Positions 8,506 through 17,000 of a stretch of 41,000 nucleotides of DNA are shown piece after piece. Position numbers and translations under genes: made by a program. Under the pieces are notes generated by a model that saw nothing but the letters and a program-made list of their open reading frames with translations, did no database searches and was not told where the DNA came from. How positions within the stretch are numbered: the first letter of the stretch is position 1; each line of letters begins with the position of its first letter. The stretch comes from JACMPA01 sp035564115 (GTDB lineage: Bacteria > Patescibacteriota > Saccharimonadia > Saccharimonadales > UBA4665). Location: assembly GCA_035564115.1 (NCBI GenBank), contig DATMTN010000019.1, forward strand, positions 1-41,000, written 5' to 3'.

Positions 8506-9585
8506 GTGAATGAGCTCAAGTCTCAAGCAATGGCACTGCATACGCAGGTAGCCGATGCGGCTGAACGATTGAAGCTTGAAGCGCTGGAACAAGAAGTTGT
8601 GAGCCTGCAGACGCGTAGCCAGGAATCGGATTTCTGGCAAGACAATTTGGCTGCCCAACGGGTTATGCAGCAGATTGCCAAACTGGAGACGACCACCAAG
8701 CCATGGCGTGAACTGCTGGATGGATCCAAGGAAGTTATCGATATCATCGAGTTGAATGTCGAGGGTAGCGAAGCTGAAGTTCAGCAGCAACTCGACTTCC
8801 TGACTGCCAAATTTGATGAGTACAAGCAGCAATTGAAGTTCAATGGTCCCTATGATGATCACGATGCGATCGTGACTCTGTCGGCTGGCGCTGGTGGAAC
8901 CGATGCTCAGGACTGGACCCAGATGCTGGAGCGCATGTATCTGCGATTTGCCGAAAAAGCTGGTTGGAAAGCCATTCTCATCGAGGAATCAGCTGGCGAG
9001 CAAGCCGGACTAAAGAGTGCGACGTTTGAGCTGAGCGGCCCGTTTGCATATGGCAAGCTCAAGGGCGAGCACGGCGTGCATCGCCTGGTGCGCTTGAGTC
9101 CGTTCAACGCCGAGAGCCGGGAAACAAGCTTTGCCAAGGTTGAAGTTACGCCCAAGATTGACGCGCCCGAGGAACTTGAGATTGACGACAGAGACCTGCG
9201 TATCGATGTCTATCGTTCCGGTGGCCATGGTGGCCAGTCGGTCAATACGACCGACTCCGCCGTACGAATTACCCATCTGCCCACAAGCATTGTGGTAGCT
9301 ATCCAGAACGAGCGCTCGCAGCTGCAGAACAAAGAAACTGCCATGACAATCCTGCGTTCCAAGCTTGCCCAATTGCAGATGGAGCAGCATGCCGAGCAGG
9401 TGAGCGAGCTGAAGGGTCCAAACGAGGAAGCTGCCTGGGGTAACCAAATTCGCAACTACGTACTGCACCCCTACAAGCAGGTCAAAGACGTGCGTACGGA
9501 ATACACCAGTACTGACCCCGACAAAGTTCTGGATGGTGAGCTGGAGCCGTTCATACAGGCTTATCTCGAGAAGCACCTCGGCTAA
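8506..9585 (+). CDS. prfB: peptide chain release factor 2
   Basis: Releases finished proteins at UGA and UAA stops. The 359-residue protein has the RF2 stop-recognition tripeptide SPF (198-200) and the catalytic GGQ at 242-244 followed by SVNTTDSAVRITHLPT. The GTG start follows the M16 gene stop by 6 bases. There is no programmed +1 frameshift: the frame is continuous from the start through the N-terminal helical domain. Presence of RF2, together with genes here that end in TGA (for example at 29404 and 40326), indicates that UGA is a stop codon and not recoded as in SR1/Gracilibacteria. Confidence 0.97.
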   Translation: MNELKSQAMALHTQVADAAERLKLEALEQEVVSLQTRSQESDFWQDNLAAQRVMQQIAKLETTTKPWRELLDGSKEVIDIIELNVEGSEAEVQQQLDFLTAKFDEYKQQLKFNGPYDDHDAIVTLSAGAGGTDAQDWTQMLERMYLRFAEKAGWKAILIEESAGEQAGLKSATFELSGPFAYGKLKGEHGVHRLVRLSPFNAESRETSFAKVEVTPKIDAPEELEIDDRDLRIDVYRSGGHGGQSVNTTDSAVRITHLPTSIVVAIQNERSQLQNKETAMTILRSKLAQLQMEQHAEQVSELKGPNEEAAWGNQIRNYVLHPYKQVKDVRTEYTSTDPDKVLDGELEPFIQAYLEKHLG

Positions 9586-9605
9586 GAGTTATCGAAAAAC
9601 TACCG

Positions 9606-9633
9606 TTGCAATATGTAGCGATAGTTGTATAGT
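9606..9633 (+). promoter_or_regulatory. Promoter of the unknown gene at 9642
   Basis: TTGCAA (9606-9611), 16-base spacer, TATAGT (9628-9633). The -10 box ends 8 bases before the ATG, predicting a leaderless transcript. Confidence 0.55.
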
Positions 9634-9641
9634 CTCATGAC

Positions 9642-10574
9642 ATGAGTGTTGGTGATTTTGAAACCATTGTCGGCAGTAACTTCCCCCAATTTGTACCACC
9701 CCGGGAAACCACTGCGCAGGTATTTGACGATGTCTTAGAATCGCTGCCAAGGCCAGTGCATATTATCGACAATAAGATGGTCCGCCTGGCGTTGGAGTTA
9801 CCTACAGAAGACGAAATAGAAGTTTTCGTGCACGCCACGACGACTATACTTCCAGCGACAGGTGAGGAACATACCACAGACGATATCGCGGTTGAGTTTA
9901 CCTACGAAGCCGAGCAGTTTGATGTATCCGCAGACGACTTAGATATTGACGCTAATCCAGAAAAGACCGCTGCAGCAGTTGAGAAGTTACAGTGGTTCCT
10001 TTCGAGTATATCGGCCGACGACCCGTACCATTCGTGGCTCAACCGCATGGTAAGCGGCCTGACCGCCGACCCGATGTTCCGGCCCTTTATCGTCCAAGAA
10101 CTCCTCGAGGATCCGACAGTTGAGCTGGATGTCTCGCAGCAGTGGGTAGGCGGCTACCAGTTCAACAATGGCACCCATCTGGCTGTGGCGGCCGAGGTGC
10201 CGGTCGGCAGCTACCCACCGTTTCCAGAAACGATTCAGCCAATAGAACTACAGATTGCGCTGACGCTACGAAATCACGTGCACTATGTCTACCAACGTTT
10301 CCCGGATGAGGAAGGGGACGGGTTCGAGGAACAGTTAGTGTGGTTTCCCGATGTCCGGCAGTTGACGCTGTCACGGTACAACGACAGTGATGTGCCGGTG
10401 GCAAAGGGTGAGCCAGTGTTGCCGCAGGCCGACGTCTGGGTGGAGACTGAACTAGCGAGTGAACGCGCACGACCAAGTGATCAACTCATGCGGCGCATGA
10501 CCAAGGCGATGCAGAAGGCCCTCCGTTCGGGTATTTCTGGCATAGGACCGCTGGATGCCTTTGACGAAGACTAG
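9642..10574 (+). CDS. Hypothetical acidic protein (310 aa)
   Basis: I do not recognise this family. The protein is acidic, with no signal peptide or membrane segment, so it is probably cytoplasmic. It alternates predicted strands with charged loops; a short Arg/Lys-rich helix near the C-terminus (LMRRMTKAMQKAL) precedes a Gly-rich end. It has its own promoter and sits before a second acidic unknown of similar size (10625-11704), with only 50 bases between. I found no convincing sequence similarity between the two by eye. Start choice rests on the -10 box 8 bases upstream. Confidence 0.7.
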   Translation: MSVGDFETIVGSNFPQFVPPRETTAQVFDDVLESLPRPVHIIDNKMVRLALELPTEDEIEVFVHATTTILPATGEEHTTDDIAVEFTYEAEQFDVSADDLDIDANPEKTAAAVEKLQWFLSSISADDPYHSWLNRMVSGLTADPMFRPFIVQELLEDPTVELDVSQQWVGGYQFNNGTHLAVAAEVPVGSYPPFPETIQPIELQIALTLRNHVHYVYQRFPDEEGDGFEEQLVWFPDVRQLTLSRYNDSDVPVAKGEPVLPQADVWVETELASERARPSDQLMRRMTKAMQKALRSGISGIGPLDAFDED

Positions 10575-10586
10575 CCAAACACCTAC

Positions 10587-10615
10587 TTGGCAACCTGGCA
10601 AGCGGAGCGTACAAT
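10587..10615 (+). promoter_or_regulatory. Promoter of the unknown gene at 10625
   Basis: TTGGCA (10587-10592), 17-base spacer, TACAAT (10610-10615), ending 9 bases before the ATG. This is one of the best sigma-70-like promoters in the window and again predicts a leaderless message. Confidence 0.65.
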
Positions 10616-10624
10616 ACGCCTCAA

Positions 10625-11704
10625 ATGTCGGAGCAGAGTATACCGGATCCAGACGTTCACTTACCCATACTGGTTGATCCGGCTGTGCAACGAAGTATCG
10701 ATCAGATGCATGAGTTTCAGGCGGAACTCGATCTACAGCCCAATGCACCGATTCACCGCGTGCAGGAAATGGTCCAGCAGCTTGATGCTGGCTGGTTCCA
10801 CATGGGTGAATTAGTCTCATTGTCGGGTAATGTAGAGTGTTCGGTTATTGATGTTGAGCAGCAGGAAACGGAGACCGGTGAGCTACGCTCGACTCTCATG
10901 ACCAAGATGCGGGAGGATGGCGAGCCGCAAACATGTACATATTTTGCGCGCGACGTTGAGTTTACTTCGCGTGGTTTCACGGCAGACACCGAGCCGTTTA
11001 TGGTCGGTGGCTTGCAGGTCGGCGTACGGACAGTCTTGCGCATGACTTTTACGAGAAATGTGGCTCTGAATTTGCCCGATCAAGAACTCCCCCAACAGTT
11101 GGTGCTCCATAATCACGCCACGGTCGATGAAATATCGATGGATTTTCGCAGAGACTCGCTCGAATACAATCGACTTAAGTCGCTCGAGTATTTTCCGGAG
11201 TTTATGGCCGAGGTCGAGAAGCGGATAGATGGCACAAATCGGATAGCCGAAGATATCATGGCCCTGAAGGGCCTTGAGGCGACCATCAATCCCGATATCA
11301 TGGGTGATGCCGAGGTGCGTGCGCTGGAAGCTTATGTCGATGAACTTATAAGCGTCGAGCAAGATGACCTGCCATATGCGCTCAAGTTCCGAGAGGGGAC
11401 TATGGCGTATGACCCGTACGAAAAGGAAGATGTGCTGGGCGAATACGAAGACGGACCAACACTTATGGCTCGAGTGTTGGGTGTACGTTTGACGCGTAAA
11501 ACCGAGACGTTACCCGTGAGTAATGGCTACGGTACCACGACCGATCCGACTATTATTGAGCCCCGAATCGCAATCCAGCTGCTGAACGCTGACGTGGAAG
11601 ATGATTCGGTTGAGGTTGAAGTTCGGCTTGCTGATGTCGAAGTGCTCTGCAGTATTCGGCAGTCGTTCTATCTGGGCCTCGAAGAAGCTGACGAAGCCGA
11701 ATAG
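10625..11704 (+). CDS. Hypothetical acidic protein (359 aa)
   Basis: Unrecognised. Strongly acidic, no membrane segment or signal peptide. The N-terminal 60 residues look helical. Residues about 60-180 contain beta-rich stretches (for example LSGNVECSVIDVEQQ and TVLRMTFTRNVAL). A helical middle follows (RIAEDIMALKGLEATINPDIM), then a second beta-rich section near the C-terminus with RIAIQLLNADVEDDSVEVEV. It has its own promoter. Lying just before ftsEX it could be tied to cell-envelope biology, but that is only a neighbourhood guess. Confidence 0.7.
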   Translation: MSEQSIPDPDVHLPILVDPAVQRSIDQMHEFQAELDLQPNAPIHRVQEMVQQLDAGWFHMGELVSLSGNVECSVIDVEQQETETGELRSTLMTKMREDGEPQTCTYFARDVEFTSRGFTADTEPFMVGGLQVGVRTVLRMTFTRNVALNLPDQELPQQLVLHNHATVDEISMDFRRDSLEYNRLKSLEYFPEFMAEVEKRIDGTNRIAEDIMALKGLEATINPDIMGDAEVRALEAYVDELISVEQDDLPYALKFREGTMAYDPYEKEDVLGEYEDGPTLMARVLGVRLTRKTETLPVSNGYGTTTDPTIIEPRIAIQLLNADVEDDSVEVEVRLADVEVLCSIRQSFYLGLEEADEAE

Positions 11705-11760
11705 GGATCTACCGGTGTGAATGGTTTGCCACCTCAGTAAACCTTAAGCAGTACCTGTGG

Positions 11761-11766
11761 TACAAT
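11761..11766 (+). promoter_or_regulatory. -10 element of ftsE (leaderless type)
   Basis: TACAAT ends 7 bases before the ftsE ATG at 11774. No Shine-Dalgarno is visible and no clear -35 was found. Confidence 0.55.
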
Positions 11767-11773
11767 AAGTGTA

Positions 11774-12457
11774 ATGATTCTATTGGACAGGGTGACCAAA
11801 ACTTACAATCGTGACTTGGGGCCATCGCTCGATAGGATAACGCTCCACGTCGAGCCGAAAGAGTTCGTGATTGTGGTCGGGCAGAGCGGTGCCGGTAAGA
11901 CAACGCTATTGAAGCTGTTGACCCGCGAGGAACGCCAGACGAGCGGCAAAATCATCATTGGTGGTATCGACTACGACAAACTGAAGGACAAAGACATCCC
12001 GCTGCTGCGCCGCAAAATTGGCGTGGTCTTCCAGGACTTCAAGTTGCTGCCGAACAAGACAGTGTTCGAGAATGTTGCTTTTGCGCTGGAGATCGTTGGC
12101 GTCGGTAAAAAAGAGATTAACAACACCGTGCCAAAGGTACTAGATATCGTGAACCTAAAGGGCAAAGAGAAGCGTATGCCGCGGGAGCTGTCCGGTGGTG
12201 AACGCCAACGGGTTGCTATTGCCAGGGCTATTGTGCGCCAGCCAAAGATCCTCATTGCCGATGAGCCGACCGGTAACCTCGACCCCAAGCACGCCTGGGA
12301 TGTCATAAAGGTGCTGGAAAAGATTAATCACTACGGCACGACGGTGCTGCTGACCACCCACAACGTCGAAATTGTGAACAAACTAAAGCGTCGAGTCGTG
12401 ACCATTGAGGGTGGCAAGATTGCCAGCGACCGAGCTAATGCGAACTACAAGATCTAG
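11774..12457 (+). CDS. ftsE: cell division ATP-binding protein FtsE
   Basis: ATPase of the FtsEX complex, which couples cell division to activation of peptidoglycan hydrolases at the septum. The 227-residue protein has Walker A GQSGAGKT (36-43), the ABC signature LSGGERQRVAIARA, Walker B ILIADEPTGNLD, and the switch His in LLTTHN. It is followed after 2 bases by ftsX, a standard operon. A secreted CHAP hydrolase with a coiled coil encoded at 18816 is the sort of protein FtsEX regulates in Gram-positive bacteria (PcsB), so a functional link is plausible. Confidence 0.96.
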   Translation: MILLDRVTKTYNRDLGPSLDRITLHVEPKEFVIVVGQSGAGKTTLLKLLTREERQTSGKIIIGGIDYDKLKDKDIPLLRRKIGVVFQDFKLLPNKTVFENVAFALEIVGVGKKEINNTVPKVLDIVNLKGKEKRMPRELSGGERQRVAIARAIVRQPKILIADEPTGNLDPKHAWDVIKVLEKINHYGTTVLLTTHNVEIVNKLKRRVVTIEGGKIASDRANANYKI

Positions 12458-12459
12458 CC

Positions 12460-13404
12460 ATGCATCGTAAATACATCACATTCATGCGCATCGTGCATAC
12501 CGGCATCGTGAACTTCATCCGGAATGCCAGCCTGGCCATCGCCGCTATGGCAGTGATGATCGTGACATTGACTATCGTGTTGTTTTCGCTGGTTGCCAAT
12601 GCAACTTTCGGTAACACCATTCAGCAGATCACCAACAAAATCAACGTGTCGGTGTATCTGCAGGACAGCGTAACTCCGGCCCAGACCAAGCAGCTGGTAA
12701 ATGATCTGCAGAAACAGCCGAATGTAAAGTCCGTCGAGTATCTGTCAAAAGACCAAGTACTCAAACAATACGTCTCGCAGAACGCCAACAACGTCACATT
12801 GCAGCAGGCGATTAACGAAACATCCAATCCATTGCCAGCAACGATCCACGTCTATTTGAAAGACCTGAACCAGATTAAGAGCGTCGAGACGTATCTACTG
12901 AAGTCGGATAAAAAGAAACTCCAGACCTCTGACTCGCCATCCTACTCAGGCAATCTGAAGGAAGCGATCGATAATATCAGCCACGCCACTAATATCTTGC
13001 GCAAGATAGGTATCATCGCAGTGGGGATATTTGCGCTCGTGTCAGCACTGATTATCTTCAACACTATCCAAATGGCTATCTTTAACCGCCGCGATGAGAT
13101 TCAAATTATGCGTTTGCTCGGCGCGAGCACCGGCTACATTCGTGGGCCGTTCATTGTCGAGAGCGCCATCTACGGACTACTGTCAGCAGTCGTCTCGGTG
13201 CTGATTATCAACTCCGTATTTGTCGCCGCGAGCTCCACCTTGCAGGCTAGTTCGCTTGGTCTGTTGGATATCGGCTACGCTACAACATATTTCGACAGCC
13301 ACTTCTGGAAATTCCTGGGGTTGCAAGTAGCTATCGGTATGCTTATTGGTACTATCTCGTCAGTCATTGCCACTCGTCGCTACCTGAAATTCAAGACGAA
13401 ATAA
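12460..13404 (+). CDS. ftsX: cell division protein FtsX
   Basis: Membrane partner of FtsE. The 314-residue protein has one N-terminal membrane segment (about 21-43), an extracellular domain (about 50-165) with the family's VSVYLQDSVTPAQ... and VKSVEYLSKDQVLKQY segments, then three more membrane segments. The cytoplasmic loop has NRRDEIQIMRLLGAS, a hallmark of FtsX. The extracellular loop is the usual docking site for the hydrolase or its adaptor. The ATG lies 2 bases after the ftsE stop. Confidence 0.95.
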   Translation: MHRKYITFMRIVHTGIVNFIRNASLAIAAMAVMIVTLTIVLFSLVANATFGNTIQQITNKINVSVYLQDSVTPAQTKQLVNDLQKQPNVKSVEYLSKDQVLKQYVSQNANNVTLQQAINETSNPLPATIHVYLKDLNQIKSVETYLLKSDKKKLQTSDSPSYSGNLKEAIDNISHATNILRKIGIIAVGIFALVSALIIFNTIQMAIFNRRDEIQIMRLLGASTGYIRGPFIVESAIYGLLSAVVSVLIINSVFVAASSTLQASSLGLLDIGYATTYFDSHFWKFLGLQVAIGMLIGTISSVIATRRYLKFKTK

Positions 13405-13486
13405 CCCTGTCCTAGCACAGCCGAGTCTGAGCGCTGTGAGATAACTGCCAGCTTTTTGGATGCGAATGGGGTTAGATAGAACGGTT

Positions 13487-13996
13487 ATGAATGAACAGGT
13501 CCCCCAACCTCAGTCAAACGTTGCCCGAGCGTATCACTATCTAGAAAACTTTACGGCCAGTGCGGAGTTAACTCGTTATAGCCAACGAGGACCCGTTATC
13601 GATGTGCGTGAAGTAGCCCTGGATGACAGGCAGATTGCACAAGCTCGCTGGATTCTGGGTGCTTTCGGTATTGTCCCGCCGGATACTATGTTGGTCGCCT
13701 GGCAGTCAGAATTTCCGCATCAGCATAATACGTACATCGAATCGGGCAGCGAGAGCGTATTTTTGCATCTAGACTATGGTGCAGCCCTCACGCGGATATA
13801 TACGGTGACTCGTCAGGTGGATGGCGGGTATGTTACCCACAAATCTGATCATTATGCCGATCCAGTACACGAACAATATCTGGAAACTGAACAGCTGCCA
13901 CCCGGTGGCCAGGTCACTCCCATCGAGCTAGCGGCCGTGGTGGCCATTGCTGAAGTAATTAGCTATAAACATCCAGACGAATTGCCCCCGACCTAA
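13487..13996 (+). CDS. Hypothetical protein (169 aa)
   Basis: Unrecognised small soluble protein. It has no membrane segment or signal peptide; aromatic residues are spread through a mixed alpha/beta pattern (YHYLENFTASAELTRYS, VFLHLDYGAALTRIYTV). An upstream in-frame ATG at 13460 would add nine residues. I prefer 13487 because a TTAGAT -10-like box (13472-13477) ends 9 bases before it, matching the leaderless layout of neighbours, and 13460 would lie upstream of that promoter. It sits between ftsX and the large kelch-like protein gene. Confidence 0.62.
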   Translation: MNEQVPQPQSNVARAYHYLENFTASAELTRYSQRGPVIDVREVALDDRQIAQARWILGAFGIVPPDTMLVAWQSEFPHQHNTYIESGSESVFLHLDYGAALTRIYTVTRQVDGGYVTHKSDHYADPVHEQYLETEQLPPGGQVTPIELAAVVAIAEVISYKHPDELPPT

Positions 13997-14033
13997 TCGT
14001 ACCTGACCACTGGGCAACGCACCGGCTAGGGAG

Positions 14034-14039
14034 TATACT
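14034..14039 (+). promoter_or_regulatory. -10 element of the kelch-like giant gene
   Basis: TATACT ends 8 bases before the ATG at 14048, with no ribosome binding site, so the mRNA for the largest protein of the window is predicted to be leaderless. Confidence 0.55.
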
Positions 14040-14047
14040 TAAGCGTA

Positions 14048-17000
14048 ATGAAGAGAGGGTCGCGGCGAACTGACTATTCGCAACCTGTGAGCAGCGTCCG
14101 GACACATCGTTATGTCCGGCGTTCTATGGTGCTGTCTGATACCTCTCGCCGGGAATCTGCCGTACAGAATCCGGCGGCACCGGCTGTCTGGATAGCAACT
14201 CTAAAAAATACATGGTCGAAGGTACGGCTTGTACTCCGTACGGCTCGCCTGCATGGGAACAGAGCAGGGCGCCAGTTAGTGGCACACTGGCACGCTCGGA
14301 ACTGGAATGTCATGGCTACCTCGGTATTCGCGGTGATTATTTTGGTTGCCTCTATTGTGCTGCCATTCTTTGCAGCCACCCATCAGGAAGCAAGCTATGA
14401 TCTGACCCCGGCGAAGAGCCTACTAGAAAGCGTGCCAGGCTACCTGCAGCAGAAACTGACATTCGACACGAAGCAGCAGCTATACCAGTTCAATCAAAAT
14501 GGCACGGTCGCCCAGAACACGGGCAGCTCGTTGAATGTCGGCAGTACCAGCTATAGTGCCACATTGCCGGCTCAGTTCACAGATGCCTCGCAGGGTATTA
14601 CGCTCACTGATATCGGTAGCAAGCAAACCGTGAAGCTTAAGCCACAGTTTTCTCTGGATGCTGGCCGGAATGAGCAAGGCCATGTCGTCTACCCGCTCTC
14701 GGATTCCAATGCACAGCTGGTGTACAGCTTCAAGGACGCGGGGGTCAAAGAGGACATCATACTGTACCAGTCACCAGGTGACACGGCAGAGTTTAACTAC
14801 CAACTCCACCTGCCAGACGGCATGTTAGCGCGGGTGCAGGCGGATGGCTCTGTCGGCATCTTTGGCGGTGACCCGACACTGTTCGGAAACATCAGCTATG
14901 GCAGCGACAAGGACCGAGCCCTTGTCAATAAAGCCAAGCAGCACAGCCAAAAAGATCACCTATACTACGTTATCCCAGCCCCAGCCGTCACCGGTACAAC
15001 TACTCAGCATGTCCACGCCAAGTTTGCCCTCCAGCAGGATACGTTGATAGTGCAGGTAAGTGGCCTGAATGGTGCGCACTATCCGTTAAGTATTGACCCA
15101 AGCTTTGTAATGAGCCCTAACAGCTGCGGCTGGCAGACTAATAACAATGATGATGGTAGCGTTGGCTATGGCACTGCTACAGGGAGCTGCAACATTAGCC
15201 GGCCAACGCTTAGTGGTGGAGCTCTGAGCAGCTGGGCAGAGAATAACGGCTCAGCTACTGGATTGTCCCCGGGGCCAGCGGACGTCTACACGACTGCCAT
15301 CGTCAATGGGTATATGTACTTTGTGGATCAAGCAGTTAGCGGTGGTGGGTTGAGTAACGGTATATACGTGGCTGCCGTCAATGCTTCTACGGGTGTTGTA
15401 GGTACACCCGTAGCGACAACACTTCCGGCGGGTGAAGACGTTCGGGGGGCGGCACTTGTAACAGTTAACGGGTACCTCTACGCAATTGGAGGCACCAATA
15501 ACGCACGAACCTACGCTATAGCCAAGCCAAGCCCTACGACTGGCTTGATAGCCGGCTGGACTCTATCTTCAGGCTCGGCACTCAACGCGCCAAGAGTGTT
15601 ATCAGGGGCGGTTGCCTATAATGGGCGCATCTACGTTGTAAATGGCTCAAACGGTCTAGGTGCCGTCAACAGTACCGAGTATGCGACGGTGCAGGGCGAC
15701 GGCAGCCTCAGTGCCTGGACGGTGGGGAGTACGATAACTCAAGAAGCTGGTGGACTCACGCGTAGTTCATTAGCGGTGAGTAACGGCTATCTTTATTCAA
15801 TCGGAGGCGTTACCTCTGTAGGGGCTGGCTCAGCTCCACAGAGTACAATTTATGTGGCGCCCATCAACAATAATGGTAGCATTGGCACCTGGATAACATC
15901 TACAACCAGTCTCCCGACTGCCATATTTTCCCAGGGAACGATAGTCGCCAACGGCTATGTGTATGTAATCGGTGGAGCAACTAGTAGTACTACAACAACT
16001 GCTGCAAGCTACGTAGCTAAACTTTATGCTAGCGGTGGCATTGGGCCCTTCCAGGCTACTACAAGTCTTCTAACCGCACGGGATACAACGAACGCACTCC
16101 TCTATAATGGCAAGATCTATATTGCCGGCGGCTTTAGCGCGGCATTAACAACCGGCGCTGGTACATACTATCAAGATATTCAATATGCCACCCTCAGCAC
16201 CGCGCTCGGCAATACGAGTGCCTACACGGCGGCGGCTAACTACACCTCAACGGCAGTCAACGAGTTCGCTACTGCCAGCTACGGCGGTTATCTCTATGTC
16301 ATAGGAGGCAACACATCGAATACGGGTGGCGGCGGAACAATGTTGAGTACCGTTCGGTATGCTCCGCTTAACACGGATGGGTCTATCGGTACCTGGACGA
16401 CCAGCTCGACCAGTTTTAATAACACCGGGGCGGGTGCTTGCGCGAGCGCCTGTACGGGCAGGGTGAATATGGCTGCCGCTGTATATAATGGCTATCTCTA
16501 TATTGCCGGCGGAGCTAGCAACGGTGGTGATGGCAATGGCATATGGAGCGATCTCCAGTCAACGCCACTAAGTGCCACAACTGGTGCGCCCGGCAGCTGG
16601 ACAACGGTTTATAAGGACTTCACCACCAGCAGCACCAGCACATACACCCCTGCTAACGGTCGCTCCGAAATGGCTATGCAGATCTACAACGGCACGATGT
16701 ATTTGATGGGTGGTGTGACGGGTAGCTCTCCAGGCCAGACGGATATGCCCGATATATACTATGCGTCACTTAACTCCAGTGGCGGGGCGGGCACGTTTAC
16801 GCATAGCAGTACAGGATTGCCCGGGGGTGTTGGTAGAAGTGGCGTGCACTCATTCGTGAACAACAACAGGCTGTTCATCGTGGGCGGCGGTAGTGGCGAA
16901 ATATGGGGCGGCGTCGCCAATGATAAGGACGATGTTCAATTTATTCCTATCAATTCGGATGGTTCACTGGATGGCACCACGGGCTGGAAAGACGCGAACG

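Noticed and set aside
8506..8600. Programmed frameshift in prfB
   Set aside because: The frame is open from GTG through the N-terminal domain with no early in-frame stop or slippery CTT-TGA site.
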